59,661 nt of DNA, from positions 1 through 59,661 of the forward strand of contig USJL01000010.1 of assembly GCA_900555015.1 (NCBI GenBank), read 5' to 3'. The position numbers and the translations under genes were made by a program. Numbering within the stretch: the stretch's first letter is position 1; each line of letters opens with the position of its first letter. This document shows positions 43,532 through 52,214 of the stretch, one piece after another. The DNA comes from an uncultured Oscillospiraceae bacterium (lineage in GTDB: Bacteria > Bacillota > Clostridia > Oscillospirales > Acutalibacteraceae). The notes beneath the pieces were generated by a model that was not told the origin of the DNA, made no database searches, and saw only the letters and a list, made by a program, of their open reading frames with translations.

Positions 43532-44627
43532 TTTTATTTAAATTGCAGTTTACGCTGATTTGTAAACAGCAATTTTGCAAATTATTGTGCCAATCATCGC
43601 TTAATAAATCATATGCACCGGGTGATTTCATAGCAAGACAGTCGCCAATGCGAAGAACATCGCTTTTATTTGCCATACAGGTATTAAATGCCGACAGGCA
43701 AAGGTTTTCAATTTTTTTGTTTGCCAAATTTTGAATGTTTTTTAAATCCTTTTGGGTTAAAAAATTAAGCGCACCGTTTTCCACCTGATTAAGCATTATT
43801 TTAGTTTTAATTTTCACTTTATAAATGACTTTTCCGTTTTCATAATTTGCAGAAACTTTTGTGGATGACGAAATAATTTTGGCATTTACTTCGCCTAAAT
43901 TTTCATCTTCAAATTCCAAAAGTCCGTTATCTATTTTATTGGTTAAAAACAAAAATCCGAATGTTTCTTCACTGTTTAAAATTTTAACAAGTTTGTTTTC
44001 ACTGTAAACGGCAATACCTATAACTTTAACGGCATCATTTTCAGCCGATAAAACAGGCAAATATATGTCCGACGTTTTATCGGCATAGGCATTAAGCAAA
44101 TCATTTGTTGTAACATAGGCGCCAAAACCGCTTTTTTCACTTAAACTTAAAAGAGAAGATATTGTTTGAGCAGGCACAAGGGCATCATTTTCCTTACTTT
44201 CAATAATTTCAGATGCTTTTTGAGAAGAAACTGCAACATAAACATCAGAGCGTGAATCTATACTGCGTAAAAAATAATCCAAACTGCTTTCAAGAGATGA
44301 TTGTGCTATATTCATTCCAAAAATCATAACCCTGCTTTGCCCGAAAAACTGCTTTTTTGATATTGATTTTGAAACGTCGTCAACAGCGGCGGCAATATTT
44401 TTTCCTTTGCCTGTATTATTCATTGTAACATTGCCTGAAAGCGCTTCCGCTCCGCTGCCCTCTTTTGACAAATTAAGACTTTGAACCGTTGCCGTATACT
44501 CTCCGCTTTCATAATCTATTCCTATTCCTTCAACAACGCTTAAATCTCTTAAATTATTTCTTGGTTTTCCGCCTAAAATCAAAAAAATAATCAGAGCAAG
44601 GGAAATAATTATTTTAAAATTTTTCAA
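43506..44627 (-). CDS. Spore germination protein, Ger(x)C family
   Basis: 373 residues from TTG 44627 (GGCGGAG upstream; 14-base overlap with the permease gene). Seen: N-terminal helix, the NNLRDLSVVEGIGIDYE segment, FFGQSRVMIFGMNIAQSSL, DVYVAVSSQKASEII and a C-terminal KKIENLCLSAFNTC, which define GerC. Odd: GerC proteins are normally lipoproteins, but here the position after the signal helix reads LILGGKPRN with Gly in place of Cys, so no lipid attachment is expected. Third gene of the ger operon. Confidence 0.92.
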   Translation of the reverse strand: MKNFKIIISLALIIFLILGGKPRNNLRDLSVVEGIGIDYESGEYTATVQSLNLSKEGSGAEALSGNVTMNNTGKGKNIAAAVDDVSKSISKKQFFGQSRVMIFGMNIAQSSLESSLDYFLRSIDSRSDVYVAVSSQKASEIIESKENDALVPAQTISSLLSLSEKSGFGAYVTTNDLLNAYADKTSDIYLPVLSAENDAVKVIGIAVYSENKLVKILNSEETFGFLFLTNKIDNGLLEFEDENLGEVNAKIISSSTKVSANYENGKVIYKVKIKTKIMLNQVENGALNFLTQKDLKNIQNLANKKIENLCLSAFNTCMANKSDVLRIGDCLAMKSPGAYDLLSDDWHNNLQNCCLQISVNCNLNKISENSETN

Positions 44628-45672
44628 TTAACTCCGCCCCCTTGTCCTTTTTTTGAAAAACAGCACAGGCAACGGGAACAGCAACACAAAAAACAGCATA
44701 AAGCACAGCCATTACAATTTGATAAACCTTAACCAAGCTGTTAAATTGAACAAAAAGCAAGCTTAATACCAAAACGGCAACGCCTGAAATAACACATCTT
44801 TTTTCATGATTAACCTTGTAAAATGATTTTGCAATCATTTGAGACGCACCGTATATATAAACCGTTGACTTTAAAAATACGGCAAAAATCCAAAACGCCG
44901 TATAAACGGAATCAAGCCGCTCATTATCTGAAAACTTCGCAACCTGCGAGACCTTAAACATAGGAAAAACGGAAAGATTTGCCGTGTTTCCCAAAACACC
45001 CAGCACAAGCAAAACCACAAGCAAACCCACGGCATAAGACATTGCCTGAGAAATATAAAACGGCTTTTTTATGTTACCGTTTATTTGGTTATACAAGCTG
45101 TAAAGAACAACAAATTCACTTGGGTCTGCCGAAAAATTAATTGCGTTAATAAAAATTTTACCGGTTGAATTTTGAGTAAACGGAAATAAATTCATAAGTT
45201 GAAATTCATTTGTGCCCAAAAGCGCAATAATTAAAATGCCAATCACGCAAATTGCAAAAACAAGAGAAGCAAAGCGAGAAATCGGTTCAGCACCCAACCC
45301 TGCCGCATACACGCAAAAAGCAATTATAAACACGCAATAAAACATAGGGTTTGAATCGGGATTTAATTCAGTTGCGGCAAAATAAGAAAATCTGCTTATA
45401 ATAACGGCACCTAAAAACACAAAATAAACGCCGTACCCGGTGGACAGGCTTTTTAAATTCAACGGACTTTTTCCGCTTTCAAGCCCGTAAATCACAGGAA
45501 AAGACAAAACGAGATTCAGCAAATAGGAAATAATTATACTAAATGCCATATCAGGTGCAAACACGCCCTTTGAAAACACTGTTCCGGTAGTAAAAGCAGT
45601 TAAAACTTTTGAAATAAAAATTATTGTAAGCAATGCCAACGGAGCAATTTTGCCTGTTTTATATTTTGTCAA
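44614..45672 (-). CDS. Spore germination permease, GerB family
   Basis: 352 residues from TTG 45672, preferred over GTG 45681 because AGAGG is spaced 8 bases from it. Seen: an APC-superfamily-like protein with about ten membrane helices, including FSADPSEFVVLYSLYNQ and the C-terminal FVQFNSLVKVYQIVMAVLY. Known: GerB, with GerA and GerC, forms the nutrient-sensing receptor in the spore inner membrane and probably binds the germinant, such as an amino acid. Overlaps both neighbours. Confidence 0.92.
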   Translation of the reverse strand: MTKYKTGKIAPLALLTIIFISKVLTAFTTGTVFSKGVFAPDMAFSIIISYLLNLVLSFPVIYGLESGKSPLNLKSLSTGYGVYFVFLGAVIISRFSYFAATELNPDSNPMFYCVFIIAFCVYAAGLGAEPISRFASLVFAICVIGILIIALLGTNEFQLMNLFPFTQNSTGKIFINAINFSADPSEFVVLYSLYNQINGNIKKPFYISQAMSYAVGLLVVLLVLGVLGNTANLSVFPMFKVSQVAKFSDNERLDSVYTAFWIFAVFLKSTVYIYGASQMIAKSFYKVNHEKRCVISGVAVLVLSLLFVQFNSLVKVYQIVMAVLYAVFCVAVPVACAVFQKKDKGAELIEKF

Positions 45673-47116
45673 TATCCGCACCTCTTAAATCTTGTATTTT
45701 AACATTTCGTTTAACAAGCTTCCGCCAACTTTCTCTGTAAAAAATATCTCCTATACTTTCTTTGTTAAGCGGTGAAATCGGCGAAGTGTAAGGAACGCCG
45801 TAAGGATTTAATGCCGCAACATTAACACAAAGCACGCACATGCCCAAAACAATGCCATAAATACCCGTAAGACCGCCAAGTAAAATAAAAATTAATCTTA
45901 AAACAGAAATACTTTCGTAAAGAGGATAAATAACGTAAGACGCAATGGCAGTTACGGCAACCACCACAAGCATGGGTGCACCAACAAGACCGGCATTAAC
46001 AACAGCGTCGCCTATAACAAGAGCACCTATAATTGAAACGGCATGACCTATTGATTTAGGCAAACGCAACCCTGCCTCCCTCATTATCTCATACAGTACC
46101 AAAATCATTATTGACTCCTGCATTAAAGAAAAAGGCGTAGTTGCTTCGGCAACGGCAATAGTGTACATAAGAGATGTGGGAATAAGTTCTTGATGAAATG
46201 TACCCACAGCAACATAAAACCCCGGTAATATAACAGAAATAACAAAAGAAAAATACTTTAAAATTCTGTTCATTGTGGCATAAAAAGGCTGATTATCATA
46301 GTCGTCTACAGTAGAAAAATTATCGGAAAATAAATAAGGCACATATGACGCAAAAGGAGAGCCGTCCACAAGCACAGCCACCCTGCCCTCCAAAAGTTTT
46401 GAACAAAGCGTGTCCGGTCTTTCTGTATTACCTACGGCTTTAAAAAAGGAATCTATGTCGGAGTTTAAAAAAGGCGTTAACTCCCCATAATCCTGCAAAT
46501 TTTTAATCGGTGCGGATGTTATTCGTTTTTCAACATCATCAACCAACTTTTTATCGGCAACACTGTTCATATATGCAATAACCACAGAGGTTTTTGCGCT
46601 TTCACCCACTTTTATTTGCTTTAATTTTAAATCAGGACTTTTTATACGCCGCCGAATAAGTGCTTTATTATCGTTCAGCGTTTCGGTAAAGCATTCTTTT
46701 GCACCTTTAATATTTGATTCGTTAGACGATTCGTCCGGTTCTCTTTTTGCAAAGCCTTGTATTCCCAAGGCAAGATATTTTGCAACGCCGTCAAAAATAA
46801 CTATTGCAAAACCTGACGCCAAATAATAATAAATATCTTCAAAAGTTTTGCCTTCGCTTAACTCCAACGAATCAATAACCGCAGTTTTAATTAAATCAAA
46901 CAACTCGTTTTCACTTTTATATTCGCCTTTAAAGCGAAGCATGGGAGTCATTATCATTTGAGATAATTGAAGAGAATCCACCATTCCGTCAAGCACGCAA
47001 ACAATACATTTTGTACCGCAAACAACACATTCACGAAGCAAAAAATCAGAGCAATCCGCAAATTCACGTTCCAAACGATTTTTGTTATCAGAATAAGAAG
47101 AATAAATATTTTCCAT
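45659..47116 (-). CDS. Spore germination protein, GerA family
   Basis: 485 residues. Seen: soluble N-terminal part (about 1-280) with ESAKTSVVIAYMNSVADKKLVDDV, the conserved LLEGRVAVLVDGSPFASYVP, then about five membrane helices with ATTPFSLMQESIMILVLYE, LPKSIGHAVSIIGALVIGDA and LNPYGVPYTSPISPL. These match GerAA/GerBA, which form oligomeric cation channels in the spore membrane. First gene of gerA-gerB-gerC. ATG 47116 has AGGTG. Divergent from DUF421 with only 66 bases between. Confidence 0.95.
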   Translation of the reverse strand: MENIYSSYSDNKNRLEREFADCSDFLLRECVVCGTKCIVCVLDGMVDSLQLSQMIMTPMLRFKGEYKSENELFDLIKTAVIDSLELSEGKTFEDIYYYLASGFAIVIFDGVAKYLALGIQGFAKREPDESSNESNIKGAKECFTETLNDNKALIRRRIKSPDLKLKQIKVGESAKTSVVIAYMNSVADKKLVDDVEKRITSAPIKNLQDYGELTPFLNSDIDSFFKAVGNTERPDTLCSKLLEGRVAVLVDGSPFASYVPYLFSDNFSTVDDYDNQPFYATMNRILKYFSFVISVILPGFYVAVGTFHQELIPTSLMYTIAVAEATTPFSLMQESIMILVLYEIMREAGLRLPKSIGHAVSIIGALVIGDAVVNAGLVGAPMLVVVAVTAIASYVIYPLYESISVLRLIFILLGGLTGIYGIVLGMCVLCVNVAALNPYGVPYTSPISPLNKESIGDIFYRESWRKLVKRNVKIQDLRGADIDKI

Positions 47117-47182
47117 ATTAACACCTGTAATATTTTTTCAATAATTCAAATCATTATGCAAAGAATATTTACGGTGATAAAA

Positions 47183-47857
47183 ATGAGCATAACATTAATA
47201 AGAGCAATAATTATTTACATTACGGTTATTCTTGCCGTAAGAATTATGGGAAAACGGCAAATAGGCGAATTAAAACCCCATGAACTTGTAATAACCGTGC
47301 TTGTTTCACAAGTGGCAAGTATTCCGCTGGAAGACAACAGTATGCCCCTGGCAAATATGTTTATTCCCATATTAATTTTTGTTTCATTTGAAATTTTAGC
47401 CTCTGCGCTTTCCATGAAAAGTTTTACTTTCAGAAATTTGCTTCAGGGAAAGCCGATTTTTGTAATAAAAAACGGCAAAGTAGACCAAGAACAAATGAAA
47501 CGCCTGCGGTTTACAATGGATGATTTAATTGACGCCGTAAGGCAAAAAGACGTGTTTGACATTTCTACGGTGCAAGACGCCGTTATTGAAACAAACGGCT
47601 CCGTATCTGTTTTACAAAAAGCAGAACACCAACCTGTTACTCCCAAAGGCTTAAATCTTTCCGTAGAAGAAAACTCTACGCCCATATCAATAGTAATAGA
47701 CGGAAAACCGGTAACAGAATACTTTGGAAAAGAAAAAATCAAAAACAGTGAAATTGAACTGCTGGTTCAAAGCACAGACAAAAACATTTCCGATATTATG
47801 CTATTAACAATAGACAATAACGGCAACACATTTATTATTCCTAAATCAAACAATTAA
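47183..47857 (+). CDS. DUF421 (YetF-like) membrane protein
   Basis: 224 residues from ATG 47183, chosen because GGTGAT precedes it; the frame is open further upstream inside the gerA gene region, which is not real. Seen: three N-terminal membrane helices with RIMGKRQIGELKPHELVITV and the soluble DUF421 core KVDQEQMKRLRFTMDDLID. Known: YetF/YdfR/YrbG-type proteins are linked to sporulation and membrane or redox roles, not well defined. Followed by DUF4363 after 12 bases, and divergent from the ger operon, which suggests a shared spore role. Confidence 0.93.
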   Translation: MSITLIRAIIIYITVILAVRIMGKRQIGELKPHELVITVLVSQVASIPLEDNSMPLANMFIPILIFVSFEILASALSMKSFTFRNLLQGKPIFVIKNGKVDQEQMKRLRFTMDDLIDAVRQKDVFDISTVQDAVIETNGSVSVLQKAEHQPVTPKGLNLSVEENSTPISIVIDGKPVTEYFGKEKIKNSEIELLVQSTDKNISDIMLLTIDNNGNTFIIPKSNN

Positions 47858-47869
47858 AAGAGGTTGGCT

Positions 47870-48238
47870 ATGAAAAGAATTTGGTTTTCAGTATTATTTA
47901 TTATATTGGCACTCGGCGTTTGCACTTTTGAGCAAATCACCGTTAAAAACGGTTATGAAAACATTACAAAAGCAATAGACAATGCACTTGAATGTGAAGA
48001 CGAAACGGAAAAAGCAGAATATTGCAAAGAAATAACGACGGAATGGAACAAATATTATAAGAAGATAACGCTTGTTACAGACCATTCCATTATTCAAAGC
48101 GCAGATGTTTCCATAAACACTCTAAAGGATATTTCAAATTACGACGCAGAAGGCTCAGATGACACGCTGATAGAAGCAAAAAGCGAATTAAAGCAAATTT
48201 ACGAAAGTTCAATGATAACCTTTTCAAATGTTTTTTAA
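47870..48238 (+). CDS. DUF4363-family protein
   Basis: 122 residues from ATG 47870 (AGAGG 6 bases upstream). Seen: an N-terminal signal or anchor helix (about 1-20) and an acidic helical remainder containing EITTEWNKYYKKITLVTDH, typical of DUF4363. The family is commonly adjacent to DUF421 genes in Clostridia (from memory). Function unknown; probably an exported helical-bundle partner of the DUF421 protein. Confidence 0.88.
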   Translation: MKRIWFSVLFIILALGVCTFEQITVKNGYENITKAIDNALECEDETEKAEYCKEITTEWNKYYKKITLVTDHSIIQSADVSINTLKDISNYDAEGSDDTLIEAKSELKQIYESSMITFSNVF

Positions 48239-48243
48239 CAACA

Positions 48244-48277
48244 AAAAGCACCGACAGACTAACCTGTCGGTGCTTTT
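48244..48277. terminator. Bidirectional terminator
   Basis: AAAAGCACCGACAG / CTGTCGGTGCTTTT, a 14-bp perfect stem with a 6-base loop, between DUF4363 and queT. Confidence 0.92.
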
Positions 48278-48298
48278 AAACATTTGCAATTATTAAAT

Positions 48299-48838
48299 TC
48301 AAGCGTTATTTTTAAGAACTTTTTTATCAAGTCCTCTTTTAACAATAATAAAATAAAACATCGTGCCGAGAACAAGAAGAACGCCTAACTCGCCCAAGGC
48401 AACCAAACCGCCCTGAACAAAAAAATCTGCCCAAATAAACGGACCGTCAACAAAAAACGTTTCAATTTCCCAGCCGATTACAACACCGTTAAAAATCGCC
48501 GGCATAAGCATTGCAAGAAACGGATAATTTTTAATTTTAACGTTCCTAAGCAAATACATACAAGTTGTGGCACCCAGTGTTGCAAGAGAACCGAATATCA
48601 TATCAAGAGGAAGCCCCTGACCGATATTAACTATGTTTGATAAAACACAGCCTATTGTTAAACCTGGAATTGCCGCCGGAGTAAACAGTGCAAGCACATT
48701 TAAAACTTCCGACACACGAAACTGAACAGCCGCCGAGGTTGTGCCCGGAAAAATGAAATTTTGGGCATAAGTTAAAGCGGCATACATTGCTGCAATTAAC
48801 GCTGTTTGAACAATAACCAATACTTTTTTGTTTCTCAT
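48299..48838 (-). CDS. queT: Queuosine precursor transporter QueT (ECF S-component)
   Basis: 179 residues from ATG 48838 (AAGGAG upstream; a frame extension of 15 codons runs into the riboswitch and is not used). Seen: five or six membrane helices, with the family segments LTYAQNFIFPGTTSAAVQFRV near the start (positions about 24-44), LALFTPAAIPGLTIGCVL, and NIGQGLPLDMIFGSLATLGA. Known: QueT is the substrate-binding S-component that, with a shared ECF module, imports a queuosine precursor. No ECF ATPase in the window. Preceded by a probable preQ1 riboswitch. Confidence 0.94.
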   Translation of the reverse strand: MRNKKVLVIVQTALIAAMYAALTYAQNFIFPGTTSAAVQFRVSEVLNVLALFTPAAIPGLTIGCVLSNIVNIGQGLPLDMIFGSLATLGATTCMYLLRNVKIKNYPFLAMLMPAIFNGVVIGWEIETFFVDGPFIWADFFVQGGLVALGELGVLLVLGTMFYFIIVKRGLDKKVLKNNA

Positions 48839-48848
48839 ATTTACTTTT

Positions 48849-48912
48849 CTCCTTAGTTTTGTTTTTAGAAGACAAATTAACAATTTGCCTGGTCAGGATT
48901 TTGCGAACTGAC
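48849..48912 (-). promoter_or_regulatory. Probable preQ1 riboswitch controlling queT
   Basis: Reading leftward: P1 stem GTCAG/CTGAC (48912-48908 with 48896-48892) closes the loop TTCGCAAAATC. The short linker CA follows, then an 8-bp hairpin GGCAAATT-GTT-AATTTGTC (48889-48871), then an A-rich tail TAAAAACAAAACTAAGGAG that contains the ribosome site. The loop (CGCA..C before the 3' stem) and A-rich tail match preQ1-I/III aptamers; the inserted hairpin is like preQ1-III. Binding would hide the ribosome site. Confidence 0.7.
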
Positions 48913-48918
48913 AAGGAG

Positions 48919-48947
48919 ATTATAAACTATGAAAAATAAAAATGCAA
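48919..48947 (-). promoter_or_regulatory. Promoter of queT
   Basis: Leftward -35 TTGCAT (48942-48947), 17-base spacer, perfect -10 TATAAT (48919-48924); transcription would begin just before the aptamer. Confidence 0.75.
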
Positions 48948-48955
48948 TATAAAAT

Positions 48956-51406
48956 TTAACTTACCGAATAATAAATTCTGTTTACAATATTTTCGGGCTT
49001 GATGCTGAATGAAAAACGCTTTAAAAACCTTTTGAACTTTGATTTATCAAATTCAATATTATTTACACATTTAACACGCACGCTTGAAGGTTCTGCCTTT
49101 TCTTCCAAATAAACATCAACGGTTTCGCCTGCTTCAATATCAAATCCGTTTTGCGACAGCACTTGATTACTGCCCAAAACATCTATATAAACGCCACGGG
49201 CAAAGGTGTTTGATTTTATTGAAATTTTATTATCAGTTACCAAAACGGAAAGTTTTGCCTTATCAAGCACCAATTTTCTTTCAGGCAGCAAAACGGCTGT
49301 TTTTTTACAAATCAGTTCATCATCACAATAAAGTTTTGCAAAAATTGAAGTTCTTTTTTTATTTAATCCTACAGTTGAAAAACTTACTGCTTTTACTGAT
49401 TTTCCTGCCGCAGAAACACCTTGAACTTCCTTTTCAAAAACAACATTTCCGTTAAATTCAACCGCACCGTAAACAATTTTATAATTTTTATTTTGCAGCA
49501 AATCATTAAGAACAAAAATATCAACGCTGTTTTTATTATCACAAATTGAAAGGGTAAACGGCGCATTAAACTGCTTTGATGCATACATAAGCGGCTTCCA
49601 TTTTCCGCTGTAATCTACAGAAGACCAGCTTGGAGCACCCCAGCAATCGTTATACTGCCACCAAAGAGAGCCGTTGCATCTGCCTTTATGACGCCTAAAA
49701 TGCTCTGTTGCGTCCCTTATACATTCCATTTGAACAACGCCTGTTAAATAAATCAAATCATCAAATTTAACGGGAGCATAAAAACGTTCAAGCAAATAAT
49801 AAAGCATTTTGCCGTTGCCGCTTAAACATTTTTGGTGAAACAGCATTGTTTTTGAATATAAATCAAGTTCACTGTCATCTGCAAAAGACCTGATACAATC
49901 AATACTCGGCAAAGATTCCATTCCGTACTCACTGCAAAATCTTGTAAGTCTTTTTCTGTAGTATTTTAAATTCTTGCTTCCGTGCCAAACATGCCACATA
50001 TGAGTATCGCCGCAAGCATCTCCGGTAATATTTTTTCTAAACCCTTTACCTATAGGTGATGTTTCGATATACGGCGTATCAGCGTCTGCTTTTCTGATTT
50101 CGCCGGGCAAAATTTCATAAAAGAATTTTTTGTACCACTGAACAATTTTTAACTTTTCCGGCATATACGAAAACATAAATTCTATTTCATTGTTTCCACA
50201 CCACAACGCAAGACTTGGGTGGCTTTTCATTCGTTTAACATTTGATTTAACCTCTGCCTTAACGCTGCTTAAAAATTCTTCATCATAAAAAGGATACATA
50301 AGGCAGGCAAACATAAAATCCTGCCAAATCAAAATACCTTTTTCATCGCAAAGGCTGCACAAATCATCATCTGCATAATAACCGCCGCCCCAAACTCTTA
50401 TCATATTAAAGTTTGCCTTAATTGCGTCTTCAACTGTTTTTTCATGGCTTTTCTTACAAATTCTGTCTCCAACAGCGTCTGAAGGAATTAAATTTGAACC
50501 CTTGGCAAAAACAGGCACACCGTTTAACACAAATTGAAAATTGTTACCGTATTCATCTGCGCTGCGATTTAATTCAACAGTTCTTATGCCGATTTTTTTT
50601 GAAATATCATTAACTTTAATTTCGTAAAGCGGCTGTGTTTCCCTGCCGCTTAACTCTCTTGTCCACCACAGCTCGGGATTTTCAATAACAACACTGCTGT
50701 GATTATTTTTAAAATTCAAAGAAATTTCATTACCGTTTGGGCAAATAATTTTACCGTTAACATCAGGGGTTCCACAGCATTCCAAATCAACGGTAACGGT
50801 GGCTTTTCCGTTATCAATGTGTTGATTAACATCAAAATCCAACACGGCGTCATCATATAAAAGCAAATCAATATCTTTGATAATTCCCGAGAAAGGAAGG
50901 TTAATTCCCCAATCCCAGCCAAAATGGCAAGCCGGCTTTCTTATGTAAGGAACGCCGTTTATTCCGTTGGCATTTGGCGGCAACGGATTTTTCTTTTGCC
51001 TTTCCTTAACGTAATTAACAGGCGATTTAAACAATATTTTTATGCTGTTTTCGCCTAAAGCCAAAAATTCTTTAACATTCTTTTTAAAAGGCACATATGC
51101 ATTTTGACTTTTGGCAACAGGTTTTTCATTTATAAAAATCTCTGCCAAAGTATCTAACATATCACAGCTTAACACTATATTTTTATAATTTAAATTCTCT
51201 TCGTCAACTGAAAATGTTCTTTCAAATATTTTATCCTCTTCTGCAATATAAAGGCATTTCGTTTCATTTTCGCCGTAAAAAGGGTCATCTATAATATCTG
51301 CTTTAAGCAAAGCATTATAATCGGAAACGGGAACCTGTGCTTCACATTGCTTTGCGGAAGAACAAAGAGTTATTTTCCATATTCCGTTTAAAGTTTTTTT
51401 ATACAT
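48956..51406 (-). CDS. Beta-mannosidase, GH2
   Basis: 816 residues from ATG 51406 (GGTGAT upstream). Seen: N-terminal sugar-binding and sandwich domains, with HFGWDWGINLPFSGI, as in GH2 beta-mannosidases. Then comes NMIRVWGGGYY, the acid/base in LWCGNNEIEF (Glu407), a WHVWHGSKNL loop and the nucleophile in CSEYGMESLP (Glu493). No signal peptide, so it acts in the cytoplasm on imported mannosides, for example from mannan or N-glycan cores. Single-gene unit divergent from nanE. Confidence 0.93.
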   Translation of the reverse strand: MYKKTLNGIWKITLCSSAKQCEAQVPVSDYNALLKADIIDDPFYGENETKCLYIAEEDKIFERTFSVDEENLNYKNIVLSCDMLDTLAEIFINEKPVAKSQNAYVPFKKNVKEFLALGENSIKILFKSPVNYVKERQKKNPLPPNANGINGVPYIRKPACHFGWDWGINLPFSGIIKDIDLLLYDDAVLDFDVNQHIDNGKATVTVDLECCGTPDVNGKIICPNGNEISLNFKNNHSSVVIENPELWWTRELSGRETQPLYEIKVNDISKKIGIRTVELNRSADEYGNNFQFVLNGVPVFAKGSNLIPSDAVGDRICKKSHEKTVEDAIKANFNMIRVWGGGYYADDDLCSLCDEKGILIWQDFMFACLMYPFYDEEFLSSVKAEVKSNVKRMKSHPSLALWCGNNEIEFMFSYMPEKLKIVQWYKKFFYEILPGEIRKADADTPYIETSPIGKGFRKNITGDACGDTHMWHVWHGSKNLKYYRKRLTRFCSEYGMESLPSIDCIRSFADDSELDLYSKTMLFHQKCLSGNGKMLYYLLERFYAPVKFDDLIYLTGVVQMECIRDATEHFRRHKGRCNGSLWWQYNDCWGAPSWSSVDYSGKWKPLMYASKQFNAPFTLSICDNKNSVDIFVLNDLLQNKNYKIVYGAVEFNGNVVFEKEVQGVSAAGKSVKAVSFSTVGLNKKRTSIFAKLYCDDELICKKTAVLLPERKLVLDKAKLSVLVTDNKISIKSNTFARGVYIDVLGSNQVLSQNGFDIEAGETVDVYLEEKAEPSSVRVKCVNNIEFDKSKFKRFLKRFSFSIKPENIVNRIYYSVS

Positions 51407-51425
51407 AAAATTATCACCCAAAAAG

Positions 51426-51454
51426 ATTATATCAAATAACAAATATTAAAGCAA
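51426..51454 (-). promoter_or_regulatory. Promoter of the beta-mannosidase gene
   Basis: Leftward -35 TTGCTT (51449-51454), 17-base spacer, perfect -10 TATAAT (51426-51431). Confidence 0.65.
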
Positions 51455-51461
51455 CAAACTA

Positions 51462-51490
51462 TTGATAATGTAAATATTAAGTGATATAAT
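51462..51490 (+). promoter_or_regulatory. Promoter of nanE-nanA
   Basis: -35 TTGATA (51462-51467), 17-base spacer, perfect -10 TATAAT (51485-51490), then GGTGAT before the start. Confidence 0.75.
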
Positions 51491-51512
51491 TTTTGCGAAA
51501 GTTGGTGATATT

Positions 51513-52214
51513 ATGGCAAATTTAAACAGAGGACTTATTATTTCCTGTCAGGCAGTAAAGGGTGAACCGCTTTACGGCTTGAACATTATGCACCATTTTG
51601 CAAGGGCTGCTGTTTTAGGCGGTGCAAAAGGCATTCGTGCAAATTATGTTGAAGACATTAATGCAATAAAAAAAGAAGTTGATGTGCCGGTTATAGGAAT
51701 TATTAAAGCGGTTTATCCCGACAGTGATGTTTACATAACGCCCACGCTTAAAGAAGTTAAAGCACTTATTGAAACAGGGTGCGAAGTAATTGCTCTTGAT
51801 GCAACCAACAGAGTGCGACCGAACGAACAAAAACTTGAAGATTTGGTTGATTATATTCGTAAAAATGCGCCCAACGTTGAAATTATGGCAGACTGCTCAA
51901 ACTTCAGCGAAGCAAAAAGAGCAGACGAATTGGGATTTGACTACATTGGCAGCACGATGAGAGGCTATACAGAATACACAAAAGGAATTTCTATTCCCGA
52001 TTACGAATTTTTAAACAGAATGGTTACAGAGCTTAATGCAAAAATCATTGCCGAAGGCGGAATTTGGGACACGGCACAGCTTGAAAAAGTTTTGCAATGC
52101 CACCCCTATGCAGTTGTTATAGGCAGTGCAGTAACACGACCCATGGACATTACAAGCCATTTTGCAAAAGTTTTTGAAGATAAGGAAGAATACAATGGAA
52201 AAAACAATGAATAA
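51513..52214 (+). CDS. nanE: N-acylglucosamine-6-phosphate 2-epimerase
   Basis: 233 residues, TIM barrel. Converts ManNAc-6-phosphate to GlcNAc-6-phosphate in sialic-acid use. Seen: ISCQAVKGEPLYG, GAKGIRANYVEDI, VIGIIKAVYPDSDVYITPT, CEVIALDATNRVRP, IMADCSNFSEAKRA and AEGGIWDTAQL, together diagnostic for NanE. Its 3' end overlaps nanA by 20 bases. No ManNAc kinase, sialidase or sialic-acid transporter is in the window. Confidence 0.96.
   Translation: MANLNRGLIISCQAVKGEPLYGLNIMHHFARAAVLGGAKGIRANYVEDINAIKKEVDVPVIGIIKAVYPDSDVYITPTLKEVKALIETGCEVIALDATNRVRPNEQKLEDLVDYIRKNAPNVEIMADCSNFSEAKRADELGFDYIGSTMRGYTEYTKGISIPDYEFLNRMVTELNAKIIAEGGIWDTAQLEKVLQCHPYAVVIGSAVTRPMDITSHFAKVFEDKEEYNGKNNE

Noticed and set aside
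46967..47182. N-terminal extension of the DUF421 frame by 72 codons
   Set aside because: The extension runs antisense through the start of gerA. A GGTGAT ribosome site at ATG 47183 gives a product of the normal family length.
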